A program made the position numbers and the translations under genes. A DNA stretch of 64,000 nucleotides from positions 992,001-1,056,000 of the forward strand of contig NZ_JBHZRJ010000001.1 in the NCBI RefSeq assembly GCF_043641555.1, written 5' to 3'. Under the pieces are notes generated by a model. The model saw nothing but the letters and a program-made list of their open reading frames with translations, did no database searches and was not told where the DNA came from. This document shows positions 18,985 through 27,758 of this stretch, piece after piece. Each line of letters starts with the position of its first letter. The stretch's first letter is position 1. The stretch is from Saccharospirillum alexandrii_A (GTDB lineage: Bacteria > Pseudomonadota > Gammaproteobacteria > Pseudomonadales > Natronospirillaceae).

Positions 18985-19335
18985 TCAGATCGCTTTCAGC
19001 GTTCCCTTGGGCAGGGTTGCTGAAATAGCCGTTTTCTGGAAGGTCAGTTCAACATTGTTGGCGACTTCGACTGTGATGTAGTCGTCAGTTACCTTGGTGA
19101 CCTTGCCGGTAATGCCAGCAGCCGTTACGACTTCATCGCCCTTGCTCAGTGAGGAGATCAGGTTTTTATGCTCTTTGGCGCGCTTGCTTTGCGGGCGCCA
19201 TACCATCAACCAGAAAATCAGGAAGAAGATGCCGAGCATGATCGGCAATTGCCAGGGGCTGGGCTGACCAGCCGCCGGGGCCGCCAGTGAAAGTGCCGGG
19301 GTCATGGCCAGCAGAGCGGCGGACAGTTTTTTCAT
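18985..19335 (-). CDS. yajC: preprotein translocase accessory subunit YajC
   Basis: Small inner-membrane protein that associates with SecDF. It has 116 residues. An N-terminal signal-like segment is followed by a hydrophobic helix near 30-48 (IMLGIFFLIFWLMVWRPQSK), and then the conserved soluble part with SLSKGDEVVTAAGITGKV. ATG 19335 is chosen since it gives the normal N-terminus. It sits between tgt and secD, the common gammaproteobacterial order. The role in export is dispensable in known species. Confidence 0.95.
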   Translation of the reverse strand: MKKLSAALLAMTPALSLAAPAAGQPSPWQLPIMLGIFFLIFWLMVWRPQSKRAKEHKNLISSLSKGDEVVTAAGITGKVTKVTDDYITVEVANNVELTFQKTAISATLPKGTLKAI

Positions 19336-19491
19336 GGTAATACTCCAAATGGTTTATAAGTGTTGTAACGGTATTCGAATGACCAAAGGCGCCTTCGGAT
19401 AGCCAGATTCAGTTCTGAGTGACGTTATGGGGGCACCTGAGACGGCCACAAGGCCTGTGCAGTGCCATTCCCATTCAATGCACCGGGTCGT

Positions 19492-20628
19492 TCAGTCTGC
19501 CAGTACCGGTGTTTCCAGGCCGCGGCGCTGGTAGAAGTCATCCACAAAGGCCGACAATTTACCCGCTTCAATGGCCGCACGCAAACCAGCCATCAGCCGC
19601 TGGTAATAGCGCAGGTTGTGCAGGGTATTGAGCTGCGCACCCAGCATCTCGCCGCACTTGTCGAGGTGGTGCAGGTAGCCCCGGCTGAAATTCAGGCAGG
19701 TGTAGCAGTCGCAGTCGGCATCCAGCGGGCTGGTATCGTGCCGGTGCCGGGCGTTGCGGATCTTGATGACGCCATCGGTGGTGAACAGGTGACCATTACG
19801 GCCATTGCGGGTCGGCATCACGCAGTCGAACATATCGACGCCCCGGCGCACGCCTTCCACCAGGTCTTCCGGCGTACCAACACCCATTAAATAGCGCGGC
19901 TTGTGTTCCGGCATTGATGGGGTGACGTGCTCCAGAATGCGCATCATGTCTTCTTTGGATTCGCCAACGCTGAGGCCGCCAATGGCATAGCCGTCGAAAT
20001 CGATCTCGGTCAGCCCGCGCAGGCTGACATCGCGCAGGTCTTCGAACATGCCGCCCTGAATAATGCCAAACAGCGCCGATGGGCTGTCGCCATGGGCCTG
20101 TTTGGAGCGCTTTGCCCAGCGCAGGCTGAGTTCCATCGATTTTTTGGCCTCGGCGTGGGTGGCCGGGTGCGGGGTGCACTCGTCAAAAATCATCACCACA
20201 TCGGAGCCCAGGGCGCGCTGTACTTCCATGCTGCGTTCTGGCGTCAGCTCGACCTTGGCGCCATCGACCGGTGAGCGAAAGGTAACACCCGCTTCGGTGA
20301 TCTTGCGCATCTTGCCCAGTGAAAACACCTGAAAGCCGCCGGAGTCGGTCAGCATCGGCTTTTTCCAGCCGGTAAAGTCGTGCAGGTCACCATGTTCTTC
20401 AATGACCTGGGTGCCAGGGCGCAGCATTAAATGGAAGGTGTTGCCTAGAATGATGTGCGCGCCGGTTTCTTCTACCTGCTGGGGCGTCATGCCTTTCACG
20501 GTGCCGTAGGTACCAACCGGCATGAAAGCGGGGGTTTGTACCTCGCCCCGGGGAAACTTCAGGGTGCCGCGCCGTGCTTTACCGTCGGTTTTGGCAAGGT
20601 CGAATGTCATAAAACAGGTGCGGCTCAT
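19492..20628 (-). CDS. tgt: queuine tRNA-ribosyltransferase
   Basis: Exchanges guanine-34 for the queuosine precursor preQ1 in tRNAs with GUN anticodons. It has 378 residues against a usual 375. Conserved stretches are FMPVGTYGTVKGMTP, LTDSGGFQVFSLGKMRK (active-site Asp), and the zinc site CDCYTCLNFSRGYLHH near the C-terminus. ATG 20628 overlaps the queA stop in ATGA, which suggests coupling. An alternative ATG at 20610 gives a shorter N-terminus closer to the E. coli protein, but it has no ribosome site. Together with queA it supplies two steps of queuosine synthesis. Confidence 0.97.
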   Translation of the reverse strand: MSRTCFMTFDLAKTDGKARRGTLKFPRGEVQTPAFMPVGTYGTVKGMTPQQVEETGAHIILGNTFHLMLRPGTQVIEEHGDLHDFTGWKKPMLTDSGGFQVFSLGKMRKITEAGVTFRSPVDGAKVELTPERSMEVQRALGSDVVMIFDECTPHPATHAEAKKSMELSLRWAKRSKQAHGDSPSALFGIIQGGMFEDLRDVSLRGLTEIDFDGYAIGGLSVGESKEDMMRILEHVTPSMPEHKPRYLMGVGTPEDLVEGVRRGVDMFDCVMPTRNGRNGHLFTTDGVIKIRNARHRHDTSPLDADCDCYTCLNFSRGYLHHLDKCGEMLGAQLNTLHNLRYYQRLMAGLRAAIEAGKLSAFVDDFYQRRGLETPVLAD

Positions 20629-21686
20629 GCGTCGGTCTCTTGGTTGGTGGGTGCAGACAGGGGTTTGCGGGTAATGAACATGGCATCGCCATAACTGAAG
20701 AAGCGGTAGCGTTCATCGATGGCGGCCTGATAAGCCGCCAGCACCGCTTCTTTACCGGCAAAGGCGCTGATTAGCATGATCAGGGTCGACTGCGGCAAGT
20801 GAAAGTTGGTGATCATGGCATCGACGACCCGGAAGTCGTACCCCGGGTAAATGAAAATGTTGGTGTCGCCGGTAAAGGGTTGCAGGGTGCCAGATCGGGC
20901 GGCGGTTTCCAGCGAGCGCACGCTGGTGGTACCGACGGCGATCACCCGGTTACCCCGAGCTTTGGTGGCCGCGGCCGCCTCTACGACGTTGGGCGGTACT
21001 TCGATCCATTCGGCGTGCATGACGTGGTCTTCAATGCGCTCGGCTTTAACCGGCTGGAAGGTACCCGCGCCTACATGCAAGGTGACGAAGGCAGTCTGCA
21101 CACCCTTGGCATGCAAGGCGTCCAGCAGGGCTGCATCGAAGTGCAGGCCGGCGGTCGGGGCTGCCACCGCACCCTTGCGCTCAGCGTAAACGGTCTGGTA
21201 ACGCTCGCGATCGCTCTCGGCATCTTCACGTTCCAGGTAGGGCGGAAGGGGCATGTGACCGTGCAATTCAAGCAAGTCCACCAGGGGCTCGGGGTTCTGG
21301 CAGCTTACCCTGAACAGGTTTTCCTCGCGGCCGGTGACCTCCAGTTCAATGCCGCCTTCCATCGTCAGCCGGGTGCCAGGCTTACAGCTTTTGTTTGCCC
21401 GCACGTGTGCCAGAGCCGAGCTGTCACCGGTCATGCGCTCGATCAGCACTTCGACCTTGCCGCCGCTGTCTTTCTGGCCAAACAGCCGGGCCGGTATGAC
21501 CCGGGTGTTGTTGAACACCAGCAGATCACCGGGTTCGATCAGCCCGAGAATGTCCGGGAACTGGCGGTGGGAGACCTGGCCTGTGGGGCCATCGAGTTGC
21601 AGCAACCGGCTGCCCGTGCGCTGTTCGGCCGGGTAGCGGGCAATTAAGTCATCTGGCAGGGTAAAATCGAAATCGCTGACGTTCAT
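20625..21686 (-). CDS. queA: tRNA preQ1(34) S-adenosylmethionine ribosyltransferase-isomerase
   Basis: Transfers and rearranges the ribosyl part of SAM onto preQ1 in tRNA to form epoxyqueuosine. It has 353 residues, the usual length. Family stretches seen are FDFTLPDDLIARYPAEQR at the N-terminus, DLLVFNNTRVIPARL, and the C-terminal FHLPQSTLIMLISAFAG. It begins at ATG 21686 and overlaps tgt by 4 bases. It is first in the minus-strand queA-tgt-yajC-secD-secF series and divergent from pyrC, so promoters for both should lie in 21687-21830. Confidence 0.97.
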   Translation of the reverse strand: MNVSDFDFTLPDDLIARYPAEQRTGSRLLQLDGPTGQVSHRQFPDILGLIEPGDLLVFNNTRVIPARLFGQKDSGGKVEVLIERMTGDSSALAHVRANKSCKPGTRLTMEGGIELEVTGREENLFRVSCQNPEPLVDLLELHGHMPLPPYLEREDAESDRERYQTVYAERKGAVAAPTAGLHFDAALLDALHAKGVQTAFVTLHVGAGTFQPVKAERIEDHVMHAEWIEVPPNVVEAAAATKARGNRVIAVGTTSVRSLETAARSGTLQPFTGDTNIFIYPGYDFRVVDAMITNFHLPQSTLIMLISAFAGKEAVLAAYQAAIDERYRFFSYGDAMFITRKPLSAPTNQETDA

Positions 21687-21830
21687 GGCCGGATGCGGGG
21701 CACCTGTTGATAAAAGGGCCGCTATTCTAGCTGAAAGGGCGGTCGGGCTCTATGGTCGGCGTCGGTTGTGTAAGACGGGATGTTAGCCTGTTAGACTATG
21801 GCCTCCGCATTTCCAGGCTCAGGATTCAGC

Positions 21831-22868
21831 ATGAACGACTTATTACTGCGCACGCCCGACGACTGGCACCTGCATTTTCGCGACGGCGACATGCTGATTG
21901 AAACCGTTCCGGCTACGGCCCGGTGTTTTCAGCGGGCTATTGTCATGCCGAACCTCACCCCGCCAGTCACCACAGCCGAACAGGCGCTAGCCTACCGGGA
22001 GCGCATTCTGGCCGCACGGCCCGCCGGTAACCGCTTTGAACCGCTGATGACGCTGTATTTGACCGATACCACCAGTGCTGACGACATTCGGGCCGCCAAG
22101 TCCGCTGGCGTGGTTGCCGCGAAACTGTACCCGGCCGGCGCCACCACCAATTCCAGTGCCGCGGTTAGCGCGCTGAGCCGCCTCGACCCGGTGTTTGAAG
22201 CCCTGGCGGAGCAGGGCCTGCTGTTGCTGGTGCACGGCGAAGTAACCCACCCGGATATCGACATCTTCGACCGGGAAAAGGCCTTTATTGACCAGCACTT
22301 GGCCGGCATCGTAGAGCGCCACCCCTCATTGAAAGTGGTGTTCGAACACATCACCACCGCCGACGCGGCCGAGTTTGTCAGCCAGGGCCCGGACACCCTG
22401 GCTGCCACCGTCACGCCCCAGCATTTGTTGCTGAACCGCAACGATTTACTGGTTGGCGGCATACGGCCCCACAACTATTGTCTGCCGGTGCTGAAGCGTC
22501 GCAGTCACCAGGAAGCGCTGCGCGCCGCCGTTGCCAGTGGCTCACCCAAGTTCTTTTTGGGGACCGACTCGGCTCCGCATGAACAGCACAGGAAAGAATC
22601 GGCCTGTGGCTGTGCCGGCTGCTACAGCGCCTGGTCGGCCCTGGAGCTCTATGCTCAGGTGTTTGAGGAGATGGGTGTGCTTGAACGACTGGAAGGTTTC
22701 GCCAGCGAGCACGGACCCGATTTCTACGGCTTGCCGCGCAACGAAGGCACGGTGCGTCTGGTGCGCGAAAGTTGGACGGTGCCGGAGCGCATTACTCTGG
22801 GGCATGGCGAAGCCATTGTGCCGTTTTACGCTGGCGAAACCATCAACTGGCGCCTGCGCCCGGCCTGA
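21831..22868 (+). CDS. pyrC: dihydroorotase
   Basis: Zinc amidohydrolase that closes carbamoyl-aspartate to dihydroorotate in pyrimidine synthesis. It has 345 residues. The metal-binding HxH is in DDWHLHFRDG near residue 15, and the carboxylated lysine is in GVVAAKLYPAG. LVHGEVT and FEHITT hold the other metal His residues, and FFLGTDSAPH holds the catalytic Asp. ATG 21831 is chosen because the N-terminus then matches the class II PyrC start and AGGA lies upstream; the frame extends to 21798 without support. It is the last backbone gene before the tRNA-borne island. Confidence 0.97.
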   Translation: MNDLLLRTPDDWHLHFRDGDMLIETVPATARCFQRAIVMPNLTPPVTTAEQALAYRERILAARPAGNRFEPLMTLYLTDTTSADDIRAAKSAGVVAAKLYPAGATTNSSAAVSALSRLDPVFEALAEQGLLLLVHGEVTHPDIDIFDREKAFIDQHLAGIVERHPSLKVVFEHITTADAAEFVSQGPDTLAATVTPQHLLLNRNDLLVGGIRPHNYCLPVLKRRSHQEALRAAVASGSPKFFLGTDSAPHEQHRKESACGCAGCYSAWSALELYAQVFEEMGVLERLEGFASEHGPDFYGLPRNEGTVRLVRESWTVPERITLGHGEAIVPFYAGETINWRLRPA

Positions 22869-22967
22869 ATACCAACCCGGAAAGCGGCAGAGACGGGTGA
22901 ATAGCGCAGAAACATCGCCTCAAACCATTGACGCGAAAGGAATTTTCGCTAGAATGCCTCCCACTCA

Positions 22968-23054
22968 GCCAGAGTGGCGAAATTGGTAGACGCAGGGGAT
23001 TCAAAATCCCCCGGTGGCAACACTGTGCCGGTTCGAGTCCGGCCTCTGGTACCA
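22968..23054 (+). tRNA. tRNA-Leu (anticodon CAA)
   Basis: Class II tRNA with a complete cloverleaf. The acceptor stem GCCAGAG pairs with CTCTGGT, followed by ACCA. The anticodon stem GGGGA/TCCCC encloses loop TTCAAAA, giving anticodon CAA, which reads UUG. There is a long variable arm, and the T arm GCCGGTTCGAGTCCGGC is intact. It is the likely integration site of the island that begins just downstream. Confidence 0.97.
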
Positions 23055-23087
23055 AATCAACGTCTACGGAGTTCCGTAAACGTCCTC

Positions 23088-23113
23088 AAAGCCCCGTATA
23101 TCGGGGCTTTTTT
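23088..23113 (+). terminator. Rho-independent terminator after tRNA-Leu
   Basis: AAAGCCCCG / CGGGGCTTT forms a stem with a short TATAT loop, followed by six or more T residues. It ends the tRNA transcript and separates it from the integrase. Confidence 0.9.
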
Positions 23114-23167
23114 GTATCTGCAAAGTCCACGCTGTTCCATAGAGATTTATTCACTTCTCCACCTAAG

Positions 23168-23217
23168 TGGTGCTACAGTTGGTGCTACACCGGTTCGATT
23201 ATTGGTTGGTAGCACCA
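23168..23217. repeat. three copies of TGGTGCTAC in front of the integrase
   Basis: Two direct copies lie at 23168-23176 and 23180-23188, 12 bases apart start to start. A third, inverted copy (GTAGCACCA) lies at 23209-23217, ending two bases before the integrase ATG. The spacing and position fit arm-type recombinase or excisionase sites, or an operator for integrase autoregulation. This role is inferred. Confidence 0.65.
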
Positions 23218-23218
23218 A

Positions 23219-24460
23219 ATGGCTCTGACAGACAAGCAAATCAAGGGTTTCCAGCCCGCTGAAAAAGATCAATGGGTATCAGACGAGCATGGCCTGCGGC
23301 TTTTGATAAAGCCCAATGGCGCTAAGTACTGGCGCTTGAAGTATCGCTTTGCCGGTAAACAAAAGACGCTCGCAATAGGAGTCTACCCCAAGGTCACATT
23401 GAAACAGGCCCGACTGCAGGTGCTTGATGCGAAGCAAAAGATCGCTACAGGCATAGATCCCTCTCAAGAACGCATACAGGTCAAGCTAGGCATAGGGCAG
23501 GCCAACGAAAACACACTTGAGCGAGTTGCCTTGGAATGGTGGAACCACCAAAAGGGAACCTGGACGGAGCACCATGCCGACCGGGTCTGGAAGCGACTGG
23601 ACGACAACATCTTGAGTAAAATCGGCGGCCTTCCTATTGCTGAGGTAAACCCGGACCAGATCATCGCCAACATCCGTAAAGTGGAAGAACGTAATGCCTT
23701 GGATGTTTCAGAGCGTGTTCTTCAGGACGTTCGTCGTGTATGCCGCTATGCCGTCCAGGTGGGCATTCTAAAGGTCAACCCAGCCTCAGAGTTGAGTGGT
23801 GTGCTTAAAGCCAGGAAGCGAAGCCACAGACCTTCTATGCCTCTGAAAGAGATGCCCAAGTTCTTGAATGAGCTCGAAGACTATACTAAGCATGGTCGGC
23901 TACTGACCAAGCTAGCGTTAGAGTTATTGGTTCTAACCTTTGTAAGGCCAGGGGAGCTGCGCGGAGCTGAATGGGAAGAGTTTGACCTAGAGCAAAGGCT
24001 TTGGCGGATACCTGGCAAGCGAATGAAGATGGGGACCGACCATATTGTCCCTCTCTCTAATCAGGCACTGGCAGTTATTGAACAGGTTGAGCCGATCTCT
24101 GGCCAATATCGGCTTTTATTCCCATCTGAACGTGAGCGTTCGAGGGCGATGTCTGAGAATACCCTGGGCAAGGCGCTCCGGGTGCTGGGCTATGATGGCA
24201 CAGTACAAGGTAAATCCAAGACAACGCCTCATGGTTTTAGAGCTACAGCCTCATCGGCGCTGAACGAGACCGGATTCAATCCGGATGCCATTGAGCGCCA
24301 GCTATCGCACATGGAGCGCAACGGCGTGCGGGCAGCCTATACCCATCACGCACAATACCTTGATGAACGTAAGGATATGATGCAAAAGTGGGCGGACTAT
24401 ATGGATTTGTTGAAAGCCAAGAAGAAACTAGTTCCTTTTAATATTAATAATAATCATTAG
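23219..24460 (+). CDS. int: site-specific tyrosine integrase, P4 type
   Basis: Recombinase that joins the element to, and excises it from, the tRNA-Leu attachment site. It has 413 residues. The N-terminal DUF4102 arm-binding domain (about 1-90, ALTDKQIKGFQPAEKDQWV then YRFAGKQKTLAIGVYP) is followed by a core-binding SAM-like domain (about 95-190). The catalytic domain has Arg near 243 (FVRPGELRGAEW), HGFR at about 338-341, His near 364 and the nucleophile Tyr near 374. All the catalytic residues I looked for are present, so it may be active. The ribosome site is weak and the start lies against an inverted repeat. No excisionase gene follows directly. Confidence 0.95.
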   Translation: MALTDKQIKGFQPAEKDQWVSDEHGLRLLIKPNGAKYWRLKYRFAGKQKTLAIGVYPKVTLKQARLQVLDAKQKIATGIDPSQERIQVKLGIGQANENTLERVALEWWNHQKGTWTEHHADRVWKRLDDNILSKIGGLPIAEVNPDQIIANIRKVEERNALDVSERVLQDVRRVCRYAVQVGILKVNPASELSGVLKARKRSHRPSMPLKEMPKFLNELEDYTKHGRLLTKLALELLVLTFVRPGELRGAEWEEFDLEQRLWRIPGKRMKMGTDHIVPLSNQALAVIEQVEPISGQYRLLFPSERERSRAMSENTLGKALRVLGYDGTVQGKSKTTPHGFRATASSALNETGFNPDAIERQLSHMERNGVRAAYTHHAQYLDERKDMMQKWADYMDLLKAKKKLVPFNINNNH

Positions 24461-24914
24461 CATTTAGTGATAATAATCAATATTACTTATGATAGACTCG
24501 TTATCTTTGTTACCAATGCAAAGGTAAAGACGAGCGTAGTGGAGAACGAAGAAGATTTAAGCCTCTGGCGAACCCATCTTTGCTGCCTGGTTTGCATTTA
24601 TCGATGGTAGGCCTGCACTACTTTCGACTAACTAGAACTGCATTGCGAGGCAGGTGCTGACGTATTGCAAGCTCCCGCCAGATAGAGTCTGTGATAAAGT
24701 GCGAGGGTGTTGTAAAGTGTCAAACAAGCAACAATGATCATAAATTCTAATAAATGAGCAAAATTAAATCGTTTTGAACTCTATGCGCACCTAAAAAAGT
24801 GCTCACCCACTTACCGATTTGGTAGGTGAGTAAGCGCGATGAACTGTTGTCATATGGCATACAATAGCGGTGTCAGGTGGATTAATCCTCATCTAACCCA
24901 TTTAACAACATAAA
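24461..24914. other. AT-rich gap between integrase and defence operon
   Basis: No gene of reasonable length is visible. A weak, imperfect inverted repeat occurs near 24801-24837 and may help end the defence operon transcript, which finishes at 24915 on the minus strand. I see no RNA gene or insertion sequence here. Confidence 0.4.
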
Positions 24915-27758
24915 CTATTCATCAAACTCTGAGGAACTGAACTTCAACACATTACAGTTCTCTTTTACTGTTCGCTGTAATGACTCATCAAAACCGTCCT
25001 CCTTGCGAGCCTCAATCTCTACAGAGATAGTTACATCAACCCCAAGCTGGGCCGTAAATTGTTGTACGACTTCATCCATAATGGTTGCGAAGTCCATTTT
25101 CCCCTTTACGGCATCAAGGCTAATGGTTCCGTAGAAGTGGGTTTTAGGCGAACCAGAAGAGCTAGCAGGCACGGCTCCAATGGTTTTCGTAAGTTCATTG
25201 CTGTCAGCAGAATAGCTATCTGGATAAGCTGTAATACTGGTTCCCGGAAGGTTTGGTTCGATGCCTCCTGGTTGTGATGCTGGCTGATCAGACTCGCGCA
25301 GCTTCTGTGCATATTTGGCAGCCGCTTCTCGCTCGATGAGGATGGAGGACTCATCCAACGGAGCAATTGAGCTTTTACCAAAGCTGAATCCCAGGTAGCG
25401 ACCGTCCTCTTTACCGGAGGCAAAACCAAAAAAATCCTCGGTTTCCACGCCCTGCCTAATAGCATTGCGAAACACTTCGTCGTTAATCAGCCTTGGAAGG
25501 TACAGGTAATGACATGTGTCCTGCCAAACTTTCAATGCACTGACTTCTGTTGTACTGTTTTTCAAGTACCAGTCCGCCAGTATTTTTCGCAGATGAATGG
25601 GAGACCATTCGTACACCATCCACTCCTCTTCCTTGAGCTTTTCTTCTATATTTTGAATGAGGTTAGGTGAAGTCGGCGAAACGGATACTACTTCCCATTT
25701 AAGCAACGGCCGGTTTTTCACAAAATCCTCAACAGGAGCCAGGAGCCACTTCCAGGTTTCTCGAATAAGCTGAGTAAGCGATTGTTCTGCTACGTCACGA
25801 CTACGCTTGGCTTGATTCAGGTGTGACAGATCCTGATTGAGCGCACCACTCTCAATATCTACAACGATTGAACGCCAAGCCAGGAAAATCCGGCCTTGCT
25901 CCTTCAATCGGCTGACAACGTCAAAATCCGGCGCTAGGAAAATCAAACGATTCTGCTTCTGGCGCGGTTGCTCACCACGGTTGCGCAAAATCATTTCTGC
26001 TTCGCCAATGGCCTGGTTAGTCTCAGTGCGGCTATAACCAGCCTGAGTGGGCAAAATGACTAGGCGAGGGCCAGTGCCGTAGTCATCTGGAACATCCACT
26101 GAAGGTGTGAAGACATGAATGCCGCCGAAGTGGTGACTTTTACCAAACGACCGACTAACCCGCTCTTTTAACATGGGAATCAAGTCATCACGCTCACTGA
26201 TATTTTGTTTGCGGCTTTCCATCTCCCGCCGCAGGTTGGGCTTGGTATCCAGCCAATAGCGGTCCTGTTCGGCGTATAGGTAGTGCAAACGATCCCGCAG
26301 CCGCTTTAGTACATCCTCGAAAACACCTATTGTCTGACCCGGTTGCACAGTACCCAGTAACACCCGCTCGGCTTGAATGCCGCGTATCATCTGTTCCTGA
26401 CTGGAAGGAGCGCTTCCTAAAAAAATACAACGTGCAGTGCGCCGAGCAGCCTGGACGCCACCGAACAAAGTTTGGTGGCCGTCAATGTCAGCGGGGATAG
26501 AACGTTGGCCATCCACTTCCTTTTCAATAACCGGCTCCCAGCCCTGTGGCAGATAGTGAATGCTCTTGTTGCGCACATTGGTGTCTTCCAGTGGCAACGA
26601 ACCAGGCATGATAAGCGCGTCCCGATTGTCGGAGTTCCACAGGCGATGTATCACGATGGCCATGTACTGAAGTACACCACGGGTTCGCTGGAATTTGTCC
26701 AGTGTGGACCAGTCCTCATAAAGTCTATCGAACACTTCAGGGTGTATCGGGTAAGAGGAGCAAAGACGTTCAAAGTATTCGTTCGATTGGGTCTCAACCG
26801 GGAACTTGTCAGCATGCTGCCGGTAAAAGTCCGAAAATTGTCTACTTATGCCTTCGACCTCGGCACGTTCACCGGAGCTTTCGAATAGCCGACGGCGCAC
26901 GATTTCGAAAGCCTCACGCGAGCCCACGGGCTTCCACACAGACTCCACACGGGCGAAGTATGTCTCCAGCGATTCCAGAGCGCGTTGGCCCATGGTACCG
27001 CCCACCTCTAACTCAGATTCTGGTAAGGAGGCTAGTAAAATTGCATTGGGCACGGCCTTGAGTGCTTCGGTGAGGGCCTGAATAAAACTGATGTTGCTGT
27101 CGAAGGTGCCAGCTATATATTGCTTGCCCAGCTCTAGCTGCCGGGTAAAGGCCACCAACTCGTCGATCAGAATGACGCAGGGCGCGGCGCGGTTTAACAG
27201 TTCTTTAAGAACTTCCTTACCCGGTGATGTACCGTCGGTATCACTGTTAGCGACCAGGGCAAAACCTTCCTCGCCTAGCAACTGCCAGGCTAGTTCGCCC
27301 CAAAGGGTATTTACAGTTGTAGAGCCGTAGGTACGAGCTTGGCTGGGCGATAGGCGTATACCATCAATCACCGCCATACGCGCTCGGGGTAGCTCACTGA
27401 TGCCAGCTTCATCTAACACTGGAGGAATGCCCATCAATTTATCGGTACTGACTTCACGGCTGGCAAGGTGGTAGACGGCCAGCATGGTATGTGTTTTGCC
27501 ACCACCGAAAGCTGTTTGAAGCTGAACAACTGGATCACCACCATGACCTGCCAGACGCTGGGCGACGGAGATGAGCAAAAGGCGCATCCCCTCAGTAATA
27601 TAGGTTCGTGAGAAAAATTTCTCTGCGTTCTGATACTCATCAGGCGCAGATCCACCGGAGACTTGTGAAATGTCGGCGGCAAATTCAGATTGTTTGAAGG
27701 AGCCTTCCAGAACATCTTTGTGTGGTCGGGCGATTTCTCGCCAGGGTTTCAGGCTCAT
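24915..27758 (-). CDS. DUF499 ATPase, component of Hma/DISARM-like defence operon
   Basis: Large P-loop ATPase of the DUF499 family, 947 residues. Walker A is seen in TAFGGGKTHTM near residue 87 and Walker B in CVILIDELVAF near residue 195. No nuclease motif is obvious. The C-terminal part carries a low-complexity linker (SDQPASQPGG) and an acidic end. It is the last gene of a seven-gene unit and starts one base inside the end of the DUF262 gene, so the two are coupled. DUF499 proteins are regularly found with DUF1156 methylases and helicases in anti-phage islands, for example in the helicase-methylase-ATPase systems called Hma. The molecular job is not known to me; an AAA-type remodelling or DNA-loading role is a guess. 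Confidence 0.85.
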   Translation of the reverse strand: MSLKPWREIARPHKDVLEGSFKQSEFAADISQVSGGSAPDEYQNAEKFFSRTYITEGMRLLLISVAQRLAGHGGDPVVQLQTAFGGGKTHTMLAVYHLASREVSTDKLMGIPPVLDEAGISELPRARMAVIDGIRLSPSQARTYGSTTVNTLWGELAWQLLGEEGFALVANSDTDGTSPGKEVLKELLNRAAPCVILIDELVAFTRQLELGKQYIAGTFDSNISFIQALTEALKAVPNAILLASLPESELEVGGTMGQRALESLETYFARVESVWKPVGSREAFEIVRRRLFESSGERAEVEGISRQFSDFYRQHADKFPVETQSNEYFERLCSSYPIHPEVFDRLYEDWSTLDKFQRTRGVLQYMAIVIHRLWNSDNRDALIMPGSLPLEDTNVRNKSIHYLPQGWEPVIEKEVDGQRSIPADIDGHQTLFGGVQAARRTARCIFLGSAPSSQEQMIRGIQAERVLLGTVQPGQTIGVFEDVLKRLRDRLHYLYAEQDRYWLDTKPNLRREMESRKQNISERDDLIPMLKERVSRSFGKSHHFGGIHVFTPSVDVPDDYGTGPRLVILPTQAGYSRTETNQAIGEAEMILRNRGEQPRQKQNRLIFLAPDFDVVSRLKEQGRIFLAWRSIVVDIESGALNQDLSHLNQAKRSRDVAEQSLTQLIRETWKWLLAPVEDFVKNRPLLKWEVVSVSPTSPNLIQNIEEKLKEEEWMVYEWSPIHLRKILADWYLKNSTTEVSALKVWQDTCHYLYLPRLINDEVFRNAIRQGVETEDFFGFASGKEDGRYLGFSFGKSSIAPLDESSILIEREAAAKYAQKLRESDQPASQPGGIEPNLPGTSITAYPDSYSADSNELTKTIGAVPASSSGSPKTHFYGTISLDAVKGKMDFATIMDEVVQQFTAQLGVDVTISVEIEARKEDGFDESLQRTVKENCNVLKFSSSEFDE

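Noticed and set aside
24801..24837. Inverted repeat in the gap after the integrase
   Set aside because: Pairing is interrupted and no T-run follows, so a terminator call is not supported.
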